37,698 nt of DNA from Rhodopila globiformis (GTDB taxonomy: Bacteria; Pseudomonadota; Alphaproteobacteria; Acetobacterales; Acetobacteraceae), in NCBI RefSeq assembly GCF_002937115.1, contig NZ_NHRY01000216.1:1-37698 (forward strand), in the 5' to 3' direction. The translations under genes and the position numbers were made by a program. The notes under the pieces are model-generated. The model was not told the DNA's origin, did not search any database, and was given only the letters and a program-made list of their open reading frames with translations. Of this stretch, positions 24,984-33,982 are shown piece by piece. Position 1 is the first letter of the stretch, and the number at the start of each line of letters is the position of its first letter.

Positions 24984-27049
24984 GCGACGAAGTCCTTCGC
25001 GACCTGGCCCGCCGGGCGGGCGTTGCGGTCGAATGGCAGGATTATGCCGGCAATTCGCATGTCGTTTCACCGCCGGTGCTGCGTCGCGTGCTGGCGGCGC
25101 TGGGGCTGCCGGCCGATACCGGGCGGGAGCTGTCGGCCAGCCGCCGGGAACTCAGCAAGCGCAGTTCCCTGGCGGACCTGCCGCCCTTGGTGACGGCGGT
25201 CGCCGGCCGCCCGACGCGGCTGGATGTCGGCGGCAACGAATCGCAACCCGCCGAGCTGGTGCTGGAGCGCGGTGAGACGCGGCAGATCTCCCTGCTGCCC
25301 GCGCGGGGCCGCCTGCGCATCCCGGCCATCGCCGAAATCGGCTATCACCGGTTGCGGGTGGAGGACCGTGAGATCGTGCTGGCGGTATCGCCCGCCCGGT
25401 GCCGCTCGATCGAGGACGTGGTGCCCGACGCCCGCCTGTGGGGCGTGGCGGCCCAGCTTTACGGCCTGACTCACCCGGGCGACGTCGGCATCGGCGACCT
25501 GGGCGGCGCGGCCGATCTGTCGCGGGTGGCCGGGCAGAAGGGCGCCGACGCGGTCGCCCTGAGCCCGATGCACGCGCTGTACGCCGCCGATCCCGAGCAT
25601 TTCGGGCCGTACGCGCCGTCGAGCCGGTTGTTTCTCAACCCGCTGCACGCCGCGCCGGAACTGGTGTTCGGCAAGGCGGCCTATGGCGATGTGCTGGCCC
25701 AGGTGCCAGGCGCGGAACCGGGGCCGTCGAACGGGCTGATCGACTGGCCGGCCGCCTCGGCCACGAAATACGCCGTGCTGCGCCGATTGTTCGACAATTT
25801 CCTCGACAGTGCCGAGTGGGACGGGCCGCTGGGCGCCGACTTCGCGCGCTTCCGGGCGAACCGGGGGCCGCTGCTGTACGAACATGCCTGCTTCGAGGCG
25901 CTGCACGCCGCGCGCATGCCGAAGGCGGAATGGCGCAACTGGCCGCTGGACCTGCGTGATCCGCGCGGTGCGGCGGTTGCGTTCTTCGCCGAATCGCAGG
26001 CCGAGGAAGTGCTGTTCCACCAGTTCCTGCAGTGGATCGCCGACCGCTCGGTCGAAGCGGCGCAACTGACGGCGCGCCAGTCCGGCATGCGCATCGGCCT
26101 GATCGGTGATCTCGCCGTCGGCATGGACCCGGGCGGCAGCCATGCCTGGAGCCGGCAGAGCGACATCCTGCTCGGCCTGACGATCGGAGCGCCACCGGAT
26201 TTGTTGAACCCGGCCGGGCAGAACTGGGGCCTGACCAGCTTCTCGCCCCGCGCCATGGAAGAGAACGGTTTCGCGCCGTTCCTGGCCACGTTGCGGGCGG
26301 CGATGCGGCATGTCGGCGGCATCCGGGTCGACCATGCCATGGGCCTGGCCCGGTTGTGGCTGATCCCCGAGGGGGCCGACCCGGCCGATGGCGCATATTT
26401 GAATTATCCGGTCGTGGATTTGTTGCGGCTGTTGGCGCTGGAATCGGTCCGCCACAACGTGGTCGTGATCGGAGAGGACCTTGGAACCGTCCCGGAAGGC
26501 TTCCACGATATGCTGGAGCAAGGCGGTATCCACGGCATGCGGGTCCTGTGGTTCGAACGCGACGGGCAGGCCGGTTTCGTTCCGCCGCGCGGATGGGGCA
26601 GCAGCGCCGTCGCCATGACCTCGACCCACGACCTGCCGACGGTCGCCGGCTGGTGGAAAGGCAGCGACATCGACGTGCGGCACGAGCACGGGCGCCTGGG
26701 CGAAGGCGTCAATCCCGAGGAAGTCCGCGCCCAGCGCGACAAGGATCGGCCGCTGCTGTGGCATGCGTTCGTGCGGGAAAACGTCACCGAGGGCCCCGTT
26801 CCGTCGCCGGAGGAAACGGATCGCGTCGTCGATGCCGCGGTGAGGTTCATCGCCAAGACCGAAGTGCCGCTGTCGCTGATCCCGCTGGAGGATTTCATGG
26901 GGCAGGAGGACCAGCCGAACCTGCCCGGGACGGTGACGGAGCATCCGAACTGGCGGCGGCGCCTGCAGGTTCCCGCCAGCGACATCCTGTTGGATGAGAC
27001 CGTGGCGCGGCGGGTCGAGGCCATTGCGGCGGAAAGGCCGCGTCAGTGA
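24980..27049 (+). CDS. malQ: 4-alpha-glucanotransferase (amylomaltase) MalQ
   Basis: A 689-residue GH77 enzyme that transfers 4-alpha-glucan segments between malto-oligosaccharides and releases glucose. The barrel has WGVAAQLYGL, GDVGIGDLGGAADLSR, YAPSSRLFLNPL, nucleophile Asp451 in IRVDHAMGLARLW, acid/base Glu499 in VIGEDLGTVP and Asp551 in TSTHDLPTVAGWW. The N-terminal 140 residues are the extra beta-rich region of the longer proteobacterial type. In this cluster it would recycle the short malto-oligosaccharides left by TreY/TreZ or feed glucan back to a usable length. The first and last four bases overlap treZ and treY respectively (ATGA and GTGA), indicating coupled translation. Confidence 0.96.
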   Translation: MSDEVLRDLARRAGVAVEWQDYAGNSHVVSPPVLRRVLAALGLPADTGRELSASRRELSKRSSLADLPPLVTAVAGRPTRLDVGGNESQPAELVLERGETRQISLLPARGRLRIPAIAEIGYHRLRVEDREIVLAVSPARCRSIEDVVPDARLWGVAAQLYGLTHPGDVGIGDLGGAADLSRVAGQKGADAVALSPMHALYAADPEHFGPYAPSSRLFLNPLHAAPELVFGKAAYGDVLAQVPGAEPGPSNGLIDWPAASATKYAVLRRLFDNFLDSAEWDGPLGADFARFRANRGPLLYEHACFEALHAARMPKAEWRNWPLDLRDPRGAAVAFFAESQAEEVLFHQFLQWIADRSVEAAQLTARQSGMRIGLIGDLAVGMDPGGSHAWSRQSDILLGLTIGAPPDLLNPAGQNWGLTSFSPRAMEENGFAPFLATLRAAMRHVGGIRVDHAMGLARLWLIPEGADPADGAYLNYPVVDLLRLLALESVRHNVVVIGEDLGTVPEGFHDMLEQGGIHGMRVLWFERDGQAGFVPPRGWGSSAVAMTSTHDLPTVAGWWKGSDIDVRHEHGRLGEGVNPEEVRAQRDKDRPLLWHAFVRENVTEGPVPSPEETDRVVDAAVRFIAKTEVPLSLIPLEDFMGQEDQPNLPGTVTEHPNWRRRLQVPASDILLDETVARRVEAIAAERPRQ

Positions 27050-29649
27050 CCCACGCCGTCTCCGCCCGGCCGCGGGCGACGATGCGGCTGCAGCTGCACA
27101 AGGGCTTCACCTTCGACGCCGCCGCCGCGCTGATCCCGTATCTCGTCGACCTGGGCATCAGCCATGTCTATTCCTCGCCGATCCTGATGGCGCGGGCGGG
27201 ATCGATCCACGGCTACGACGTGATCGATCCGACCGCGGTCAATCCCGAACTGGGCGGCGAGCCGGGCCTGCGCCGGTTCGTCGCGGCACTGCGCGCGGCG
27301 GGGCTGGGGCTGATCGTCGATATCGTGCCGAACCACATGGCCGTCGGCGGCTCCGACAATCCCTGGTGGCTGGAGCTGCTGCGCCATGGCCGCGCCAGCC
27401 GCTATGCCGATTTTTTCGACATCGACTGGGATTGTCCGGACCCCGCCCTGCGCGGCAAGGTGCTGGCGCCGTTCCTTGGCCGTAACTACGGCGAGGCGCT
27501 GGCGGCGGGCGAGATCCAGTTGCACCAGTCCCCCTCCGGGGAGCCGGTGATCCGCTACTTCGACAACGAATTTCCGATCGATCCCGACACCTACGCCTAC
27601 ATCGCGGAGTGCGGCATCGAATCGTTCCATCCCTCCACGCGCCGCGGACGCTGCCAGTTGCACGCGCTGCTGGAACGCCAGCATTACCGTCTGGCGTGAT
27701 GGGGCGTGGCCGGCGACGAGATCAACTGGCGGCGCTTCTTCGACATCAACGGCCTCGCGGGGCTGCGGATCGAGGACCCGAAGGTGTTCGAGGAGACCCA
27801 TGCCACCCTGTTCCGCCTCTACACCGACGGCCTGATCGATGGATTCCGCATCGATCACGTCGACGGCCTGTCGGACCCGCCGGGCTATTGCCGCCGCCTG
27901 CGCAAGCGGCTCGACGAACTGGCGCCGGATCGCCGGGCCTACCTGGTGGTGGAAAAAATTCTTGGCGCCGGCGAGGCCTTGCCGACGGACTGGGGGATCG
28001 ACGGCACCAGCGGCTATGATTTCATGAACGAGGTCAGTGCCGTCCAGCACGCCGAGTCGGGCGCCGCCGTGCTCACCCGGCTGTGGCACGACCTGACGCA
28101 TCGTCCGGCGGACTTCGAGCGGGAGGAAGTCGCCGCCCGGCGGGAGATCCTGCAGCGCAACTTCGAGGCCCAGCTTGTCGCGGTGACCGCGGCGCTGCAT
28201 CGCCTGGCGCGATCGGACGTCGCGACACGGGATATCTCCGCCGCGGCGATCCGGCGCGCGCTCGTTGCGCTGCTGGCGCATTTCCCGGTGTATCGCGGTT
28301 ATGATGCCGGCGCAAAACGCTCGGACATGGACCAGGCCGCGTTTGCCCGGGCGCTGATGGCCGCGAAGGCCGCGGCGCCCGCTTCCGCGCATGCCGTGCT
28401 GGATCACCTGAATCGCTGGCTCGGCGGCGAGGACGGCGATCCGGAGACGCTGGCGCTGCGCAAGCTGGCCGGCACGCGGTTCCAGCAGCTGAGTGCCCCG
28501 GTCGCAGCCAAGGCGGTGGAGGACACGGCGTTCTACCGCTACGGACGATTGTTGTCCCGCAACGACGTCGGCTTCGATGCGGCGCGGCTGGGCTGCTCGA
28601 TCGCCGACTTCCATGCCGCGGCGGCACGGCGGCTGGAAACCTTCCCCGACTCGATGCTGGCGACGGCGACGCACGACCACAAGCGTGGCGAGGATCTGCG
28701 CGCCCGCCTGGCCGTGATCAGCGAAATGCCGGAAGCGTGGGAGGATTTCGTCCGCCGCTGCCTGGACCTGAACAAGGATGCCGCGCGGCCTGATCCGGGC
28801 GATGAGATCATGCTGTACCAGATGATCGTCGGCGCCTGGCCGCTGCAACTGGATGCGAGCGACGAGGCCGGCCGGCAGCAGTTCGTCGAGCGGCTGGCGG
28901 GCTGGCAGCAGAAGGCGCTGCGTGAAGCCAAGCTGCGCACCGACTGGACCCAACCGAACGAGGCGTATGAAGCCGCGGCCGGGGATTTCCTGGCCCGGTT
29001 GTTTGAACCGGGAAACGGATTCCTGCCCCTGGCGAGGGATTTCATCGACCAGATCGCGGCACCCGGCGCGGTGAATGGCCTGGCGCAGGCGGTGCTGAAA
29101 ATGACCGTTCCCGGCATGCCTGATTTCTTCCAGGGAACGGAATTCTGGGATTTCAGCCTGGTCGATCCGGACAACCGCAGGCCGGTCGATTACCTGGCGC
29201 GCCGGACCGCGCTGTCGGCCGGCATCGAGGCGCGGCACCTGCTGGACTCCTGGCGCGACGGACGGATCAAGCAGGCCGTGATCCACGCGACGCTGGCGCT
29301 GCGTCGCGACCTGGAGTCGCTGTTCGCCCGCGGCAGCTACCAGCCTCTGGCGGTGCAGGGGGCGCAGGCGGATCGTATCATTGCGTTTGCACGCTGCGGC
29401 GCCGGCGCGGCGGTGGTGGTCGTGGTGCCGCGCCATGCGGATGCGCTGCTGCAGAGCAGGGCCCACCTGAACCTCGATCCCGCCGAGCTTCGCGACAGCT
29501 CCGTCATCCTCCCGCCGGAGTTGCGCGGCAGGCCCATGCAGTCGATGCTTGATAGCAACGACATTGTCGTTGCTCAGGCCGGGCTTCGGCTTGATGTTCT
29601 GCTGTCGGATCTTCCCGTCAGCATCCTGCGCGCGGTCGATTCTGCGTGA
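27046..29649 (+). pseudogene. treY: Malto-oligosyltrehalose synthase TreY, interrupted by an in-frame TGA
   Basis: TreY (GH13) isomerises the reducing-end bond of malto-oligosaccharides into a trehalose linkage. The frame opens with a GTG overlapping malQ, reads RLQLHKGFTFDAAAALIPYL and IVDIVPNHMAVGGSDNPWW, and reaches LLERQHYRLA before a TGA at 27697-27699. The same frame resumes at once with WGVAGDEINWRRFFDIN, carries Asp270 (GFRIDHVDGL), Glu303 (VVEKILGAG) and Asp544 (ATHDHKRGED), and runs to 29649. Total 867 codons, the usual length. The family has an aromatic residue (Trp or Tyr) at the TGA, so one TGG-to-TGA change explains it. Without readthrough only 217 residues lacking all three catalytic residues are made. 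Everything after the stop looks undamaged, so the lesion is recent or a sequencing error. Confidence 0.93.
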
Positions 29650-29742
29650 TGCCGCGGTGCGGCAAGCCAAACTGAAACAGACAGGCGGCGTTCTTCCCGC
29701 ATGACCGGCGAATGTTCGTCCGGTTCATGTGGAAGGATGCTC

Positions 29743-30081
29743 ATGATGATCGCGATTTCACGCACGCTACTGCTGTCGGCGGCCCTGACGGCGGCGCCGC
29801 TGGTCGCAGCCATCGCGCAGGCGAACGGTCCCGGCAGCAATTACGAAAGCAACCGGTCAACGGCCACCACGGGGGCCGGGCACAACGGGGGCAAGTTCGG
29901 CATGAACACCGGGAATGCCGGATCGGGTGCCACGACCGGCGCGGATTCCGCCGCGGCGTCAGGCGAAATGGCGGGTGCCTCGGGCCACACCCTTGTCGCG
30001 CCCTCGCAGACCAACCACCCCGACGCGACGGTCCACATGCGGCGGTCGCAGAGCGGCAACGGCCACAGCGGCGGGCAATAA
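29743..30081 (+). CDS. Small secreted Gly/Ser/Thr-rich protein (112 aa)
   Basis: Starts MMIAISRTLLLSAALTAAPL and reaches AIAQA at about residue 27, a clear Sec signal peptide with a probable cut after AQA. The mature part of about 85 residues is low-complexity, rich in Gly, Ser, Thr, Ala and Asn (NGPGSNYESN, TTGAGHNGGKFGMNTGN), and ends with HMRRSQSGNGHSGGQ. It looks disordered and periplasmic or secreted. The ATG at 29743 is chosen because GGAAGG lies 6 nt upstream; other in-frame Met codons exist on both sides. It follows treY by 93 bp on the same strand, so it may be stress-induced together with it, but no function is recognised. A hairpin terminator follows. Confidence 0.7.
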   Translation: MMIAISRTLLLSAALTAAPLVAAIAQANGPGSNYESNRSTATTGAGHNGGKFGMNTGNAGSGATTGADSAAASGEMAGASGHTLVAPSQTNHPDATVHMRRSQSGNGHSGGQ

Positions 30082-30094
30082 TCCACGGTGCCCC

Positions 30095-30119
30095 GGCCGG
30101 ATTGTCTTGTGATCCGGCC
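30095..30119. terminator. Bidirectional hairpin terminator
   Basis: GGCCGGAT (30095-30102) pairs perfectly with ATCCGGCC (30112-30119) around a 9-nt loop, between two convergent genes. It is placed 13 bp after the stop of the secreted protein and 54 bp from the MFS stop. No strong T-run is present. Confidence 0.55.
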
Positions 30120-30172
30120 AGGGCCGGCCTGCGCTATGGCATGGCCGTGACGGAGCGGCAACGGCCGTGCCG

Positions 30173-31387
30173 TCAGCCCGCCATGTTGGCGCTTAAGAGG
30201 GCGGTCCGCCGCCGCGACCGCCAGTCGCTCGCCAGCGCCATGACCGACGTCATTGCCATGAACAGCACCGAGGAGAAGAACACCCAGCGCGGCAGGTTGT
30301 GATCCATGATCCAGCCGCCAAGCAGCGGGCCGATGGTGCCGCCGATGTTGAAGCCGGTGGTGACGATGCCGAACACCCGGCCGAAGGCGCCAGGCGGCGA
30401 GGCGGCCCGCACCAGCATGTCGCGCGACGGCGAGATCATGCCGGACAGGAACCCGGCACCGCCCATCGCCGCCACCAGCAGCGGCGTGCCGAGCGCGACG
30501 GTTCCCACCAGCAGCACCAGCACCGCCGCCGCGCCGAACCCCAGCGCCGCGACGTCGCCGTGCCGCTGTGTCCGATCGGCGATGACGCCGCCGGCCAGCA
30601 CGCCGATGGCCGAGCTGAACAGGAAGGCCGACAGCGCCAGGTTCGCCGCCGACAGCGAAACGCCGTACACCGACACCAGGGCGACGGCGGAATAGTTTGT
30701 CAGCGCGCCGCTGCTCAGGCTGAGCAGGGCGAAGAACCCGACCAGCCCGATGACCGTCGGCGTCAGCAGGTGCTTCAGCGGAATGTGCGTGGCGCCCGGG
30801 GCGCGTTGCGCCGCGGTTCGGTCCAGCCAGCCGGCGAACGCCAGCGGCACCGCCACGGCCAAGCCAAGTCCCCCGGCCGCGATGATCGCCGTCCGGTAGC
30901 CGAAATGCTGCGCCGCCAGCAGCATCACGATCGGCGCGATGGCACTGCCGGCGAACCCCGCGAACGTATGAAACGAAAACGCCTTGCCCAGGCGGGCGGG
31001 CTCGATGACGGCGCCGAGTATGGCGTAGTCGGCGGGGTGATAGACGGCGTTGGCCACGCCCAGCAGCACCGACGCGCACAGGATCCAGGCATAGACCGGG
31101 AAGATGCCGATGGAGACATACGCCAGCCCGCCCAGCGTCAGCCCCGCGACCAGCACGCGGCGGGCACCGAAACGATCCACCGCATAGCCCATTGGCGTCT
31201 GCACCAGGCCGCTGACGACGTTGAACAGGGTGATCGCCAGGCCAAGCTCGACGAAGCCGATGCCCAGGCGCGCCTTCAGCATCGGAAACAGCGGCACCAG
31301 CACGAGGTAATAGAAGTGGCTGACCAGATGCGCGGCGCAGATCAGCGCCAGCGACTTCAGTTCAATCCGTTGCGGCGGTGGGTTCAT
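30173..31387 (-). CDS. MFS transporter (Fsr-like)
   Basis: A 404-residue inner-membrane protein with about 12 hydrophobic segments. After [20 protein letters not shown] it shows the loop-2 motif [14 protein letters not shown] of the major facilitator superfamily and [16 protein letters not shown], which resembles the fosmidomycin-resistance (Fsr) branch, where a VYHP/VFHP segment is conserved. The second half repeats the pattern (ADRTQRHG). It probably exports a small molecule; the substrate cannot be told. The ATG at 31387 is chosen because membrane-protein character starts there; the open frame continues upstream into Arg/Pro-rich, non-protein-like sequence. No clear ribosome binding site. 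It is a single-gene unit convergent with the secreted protein gene. Confidence 0.85.
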   Translation of the reverse strand: MNPPPQRIELKSLALICAAHLVSHFYYLVLVPLFPMLKARLGIGFVELGLAITLFNVVSGLVQTPMGYAVDRFGARRVLVAGLTLGGLAYVSIGIFPVYAWILCASVLLGVANAVYHPADYAILGAVIEPARLGKAFSFHTFAGFAGSAIAPIVMLLAAQHFGYRTAIIAAGGLGLAVAVPLAFAGWLDRTAAQRAPGATHIPLKHLLTPTVIGLVGFFALLSLSSGALTNYSAVALVSVYGVSLSAANLALSAFLFSSAIGVLAGGVIADRTQRHGDVAALGFGAAAVLVLLVGTVALGTPLLVAAMGGAGFLSGMISPSRDMLVRAASPPGAFGRVFGIVTTGFNIGGTIGPLLGGWIMDHNLPRWVFFSSVLFMAMTSVMALASDWRSRRRTALLSANMAG

Positions 31388-31617
31388 TGGGCGCTCTGCG
31401 GTCGTGGCTTCGGAACGGTGCCAATGATACCAGCGGCGGCGGGGCGGTCGAGTCTTGGGGGCAGGGTCCTGTCCGGCGACGGGAGGAAAGGGATAGGGAT
31501 GTGCGGACGCGGTGCGATACAATTGTCATGCGCCGCAGCCCGGGCGGCTCGTCCGGGCAGGGTGTGTCCGCATGGTATCAGGATAAGCGGAGCCGCGGAG
31601 CAAGGTCGTCTCCCCGT

Positions 31618-31695
31618 CGTCATGGCCAGGCGTGTCCCGGCCATCTGCGCTGCAACGGCGGGGGGTAGATGGCCGGGACACGCCCGGCCATGACG
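31618..31695. repeat. Long REP-like inverted repeat with 29-bp arms
   Basis: Left arm 31618-31646 begins CGTCATGGCCAGGCGTGTCC. Right arm 31667-31695 is its inverse with a single mismatch (A31628). The arms are separated by 20 bp, so the RNA would form a very stable stem. The unit is the same as at 7794-7870 and is flanked by further shared segments on both sides. Confidence 0.9.
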
Positions 31696-31800
31696 GAGGG
31701 AAAACGGCTGCGGCGCCAAATCCTTCTCCGGCAATCACCCTGTCCTGATTCGCATGGGGACAGGCTTGGCCATGACGGTGAGAGAATGGCCGCGGCGCCA
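31677..31800 (-). repeat. Composite repeat unit, copy in minus orientation
   Basis: Reading right to left this segment has the same order of blocks as 37473-37577 read left to right: a GGCCATGACGG palindrome end, CCTGAT-CG-ATGGG (31744-31759), a variable spacer, CGGCGCCAAATCC (31711-31723), and a palindrome end near 31690. A third, more diverged copy in plus orientation runs 31571-31646 (GCATGGTATCAGGAT, a GCCGCGG core, then the palindrome). The shared blocks show a composite mobile or REP-cluster family. Confidence 0.65.
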
Positions 31801-31949
31801 GCCGACTATGTCAGCGCCTGTACGGACAAACCGGGCCATGCCGGGGCTGTAGCCGATACCATGACGCGGCCGCAACCACTGCCCTTGTCCTCACGTCGAT
31901 GAGGCGTGGGCCGGCCACCCACGCCCCTGCAACGGCAGTCCCTACGCTC

Positions 31950-32342
31950 TTACTCCGCCGCGGCTTCGGGCGCCTGGGTCTGGGAGCGGGCGCGCTCGGC
32001 GATGCGGGCGGACTTGCCGCTGCGGCCGCGCAGGTAATACAGCTTGGCGCGCCGGACGTCGCCGCGGCGCACCACCGCGATCTCGGCGATCGTCGGGGAA
32101 TACAGCGGGAAGACGCGCTCCACGCCCTCGCCGTAGCTGATCTTCCGCACCGTGAAGTTGCTGTTCAGGCCCTTGTTCGAGCGGGCAATGCATACGCCCT
32201 CGAACGCCTGGGTCCGGGTGCGCTCGCCTTCGACGACCTTCACCGAGACGCGCACCGTGTCGCCCGGCATGAAGTCCGGCACCGCCCGCTGGGCGGTCAG
32301 GCGCGCGATCTGCTCCGCCTCATACTGCTGGATGATGTTCAT
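31950..32342 (-). CDS. rplS: 50S ribosomal protein L19
   Basis: 130 residues. The protein binds 23S rRNA at the 30S-50S interface. It opens with [18 protein letters not shown] and has [60 protein letters not shown] and [18 protein letters not shown], all conserved in L19. The tail ([15 protein letters not shown]) is the short acidic extension seen in alphaproteobacteria. The ATG at 32342 is the family start. It is the last gene of the ffh-rpsP-rimM-trmD-rplS block, 20 bp after trmD on the minus strand. The downstream side is the repeat-rich gap. Confidence 0.99.
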   Translation of the reverse strand: MNIIQQYEAEQIARLTAQRAVPDFMPGDTVRVSVKVVEGERTRTQAFEGVCIARSNKGLNSNFTVRKISYGEGVERVFPLYSPTIAEIAVVRRGDVRRAKLYYLRGRSGKSARIAERARSQTQAPEAAAE

Positions 32343-32362
32343 GGCTTGACCCTTCTGTTTTC

Positions 32363-33073
32363 CTATGAGGCGGCGGAAGCCGCATGTTCCGGTGAGGCGA
32401 ACGCGGCCCACAAATCGGGACGGCGCTCGCGCGTGATTCGTTCAGCTTCCGCCTGCCGCCAGGCGGCGACGGCGCCGTGATGGCCGGACAGCAGCACCTC
32501 CGGCACGCGGCGCCCCTGCCACTCGGCCGGGCGGGTGTACTGGGGATATTCCAGCAGGCCGGCGGAAAAGCTTTCCTCGGCCGCGCTGTCGGCCGAACCC
32601 ATGACGCCGGGCAGCAGCCGCACGGTGGCGTCCAGCAGCACCAGCGCCGCCAGCTCGCCGCCGGACAGCACGTAGTCGCCGATGCTGATTTCCTCCATGA
32701 AGCGGGCGTCGATGACGCGCTGGTCGATGCCCTCGTACCGGCCGCATAGCAGCACCACGCCGGGCGCGGCGGCGAACCGCCGGACGTCGGCCTGGGCCAG
32801 GCGGCGGCCGCGGGGCGTGAGGCAGACCAGCGGCCGGCCGTCGTCCACGGATGCCACGGCGGCATCGACGATGTCCGGCCGCAGCACCATGCCGGCGCCA
32901 CCACCGAACGGCGTGTCGTCCACCGTGCGATGCCGATCGGCCGCGAAGTCGCGGATGTTGCCGACGTCCAGCGACCAGGCGCCGGTTTCCAGCGCCCGCC
33001 CGGCCAGGGAAAGACCGAGCGGGCCCGGGAACATCGCCGGGAACAGCGTCAGGACGGAGGCGCGCCAGGTCAT
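32363..33073 (-). CDS. trmD: tRNA (guanine-N1)-methyltransferase TrmD
   Basis: 236 residues. It methylates G37 at N1 in tRNAs reading CNN codons, with S-adenosylmethionine, and prevents +1 frameshifts. It starts [20 protein letters not shown], followed by [19 protein letters not shown] and [15 protein letters not shown]. The trefoil-knot SAM site follows: [15 protein letters not shown], then [30 protein letters not shown] and [13 protein letters not shown] complete the C-terminal domain. Size is normal. Its ATG overlaps the rimM stop by 4 bp, the classical coupled arrangement. Confidence 0.99.
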   Translation of the reverse strand: MTWRASVLTLFPAMFPGPLGLSLAGRALETGAWSLDVGNIRDFAADRHRTVDDTPFGGGAGMVLRPDIVDAAVASVDDGRPLVCLTPRGRRLAQADVRRFAAAPGVVLLCGRYEGIDQRVIDARFMEEISIGDYVLSGGELAALVLLDATVRLLPGVMGSADSAAEESFSAGLLEYPQYTRPAEWQGRRVPEVLLSGHHGAVAAWRQAEAERITRERRPDLWAAFASPEHAASAAS

Positions 33074-33612
33074 GCCGCGGCGTCCTCCGGCGTTGACGGC
33101 ACGACGATCTCGTCCGGCAGCGCCACGACCAGCTTGCCGCCGGCGATGTCCACCGTCGGCACGCAGGCCTTGGTGAACGGCAGCAGCAGGGACGCGGCGC
33201 CGGGACGCTCGATCTCCAGGCTGGCGCCGGCGCCGTAGTCGTGTACCACCGCCACCGTGCCCAGGGTGTTCCCATCCGGGTCCACCGCCGCCAGCCCGAT
33301 CAGGTCCGCGAGGTAGAACTCGTCGTCCCCGGGCCGGGGCAGGGCGGCGCGGTCGATGAACAGCCTGGTGTTGGTCAGCTTTTCCGCCGCCGTGCGATCG
33401 GCCACCTTCACCGGCTTGCCGTTCACCAGGCGGGACACCTCGGCGACGCCGTCGGACACCCAGCGCAGCACGTAAAGCTGGCCGGCCGCGTCGGACAGAG
33501 GTCCGTACGCGGTCAGGTCCGCGGAATCCGCCGTGTGGCTCGTCACCCGCACGTGCCCACGTACGCCGTGGGCCCGGCCGATGACGCCAACCTGGATGCG
33601 GCTGTCCGGCAC
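33070..33612 (-). CDS. rimM: Ribosome maturation factor RimM
   Basis: 180 residues. It binds ribosomal protein S19 and the head of 16S rRNA during 30S assembly. The N-terminal RimM domain starts [20 protein letters not shown] and shows [16 protein letters not shown]. The C-terminal PRC-barrel has [20 protein letters not shown] and [15 protein letters not shown], then [19 protein letters not shown]. Length is usual. It lies 9 bp after rpsP and overlaps trmD by 4 bp. Confidence 0.98.
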   Translation of the reverse strand: MPDSRIQVGVIGRAHGVRGHVRVTSHTADSADLTAYGPLSDAAGQLYVLRWVSDGVAEVSRLVNGKPVKVADRTAAEKLTNTRLFIDRAALPRPGDDEFYLADLIGLAAVDPDGNTLGTVAVVHDYGAGASLEIERPGAASLLLPFTKACVPTVDIAGGKLVVALPDEIVVPSTPEDAAA

Positions 33613-33621
33613 CGGCGGTCC

Positions 33622-33957
33622 TTACGCGGCCGCCGCGGCCTTGGCGCGTTCCTGCGCCTTCTTCTTCGGCGCGGACTGCTTCGGCTGCTCGTTCCACGCC
33701 GGCATCGGGGCGAGGCCGGCCTTGCCGAGGAACTTCGCCACGCGCTCGGTCGCCACGGCGCCGTTCTGCAGCCAGTGGGTCAGGCGGTCTTCCTGCAGGC
33801 GGACGCGGTCCTCGTGCTCGGCCGGCAGCATCGGGTTGTAGCTGCCGACGCGCTCGATGAAGCGGCCGTCGCGCGGACTGCGGCTGTCGGCGATGACGAT
33901 GTGATAGTAGGGGCGCTTCTTGGCGCCGGCGCGGGCGAGGCGGATCTTCAGGCCCAT
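33622..33957 (-). CDS. rpsP: 30S ribosomal protein S16
   Basis: 111 residues. It binds 16S rRNA early in 30S assembly. It begins [20 protein letters not shown] and has [40 protein letters not shown] and [20 protein letters not shown], all typical. The C-terminal Lys/Ala-rich tail ([14 protein letters not shown]) is the extension common in alphaproteobacteria. It sits 25 bp downstream of ffh and 9 bp upstream of rimM. Confidence 0.99.
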   Translation of the reverse strand: MGLKIRLARAGAKKRPYYHIVIADSRSPRDGRFIERVGSYNPMLPAEHEDRVRLQEDRLTHWLQNGAVATERVAKFLGKAGLAPMPAWNEQPKQSAPKKKAQERAKAAAAA

Positions 33958-33982
33958 GGGTCTTGGTAACTCCTGGTTCTAC

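Larger units (their letters stand above)
31388..31949. other. Intergenic region filled by palindromic repeats
   Basis: These 562 bp between the MFS and rplS genes hold no convincing gene. Most of 31571-31800 is made of repeat units also seen at 37473-37577. Translated frames here show the Arg/Gly/Pro-rich peptides typical of repeats, not proteins. 31801-31949 shows nothing further. Confidence 0.7.

Noticed and set aside
27697..27699. TGA in treY as a selenocysteine or as a reassigned Trp codon
   Set aside because: No selenocysteine-type stem-loop is apparent after the codon and the family uses an aromatic residue there. Other genes here use TGG for Trp and end in TGA, so the code is standard.
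27043..29670. An 875-codon open minus-strand frame opposite treY that is not interrupted
   Set aside because: It could suggest treY is the shadow, but its translation lacks any known motif, while the plus strand has TreY motifs on both sides of the TGA.
30299..31693. A 464-codon plus-strand frame opposite the MFS gene
   Set aside because: Its translation is Gln/Arg/His-rich and lacks membrane segments; the opposite strand gives a clear 12-helix transporter.
31384..31734. Short proteins containing LRHGRACPGHL-type segments in the repeat region
   Set aside because: Such peptides are translations of the palindromic repeats themselves, which occur between unrelated genes.
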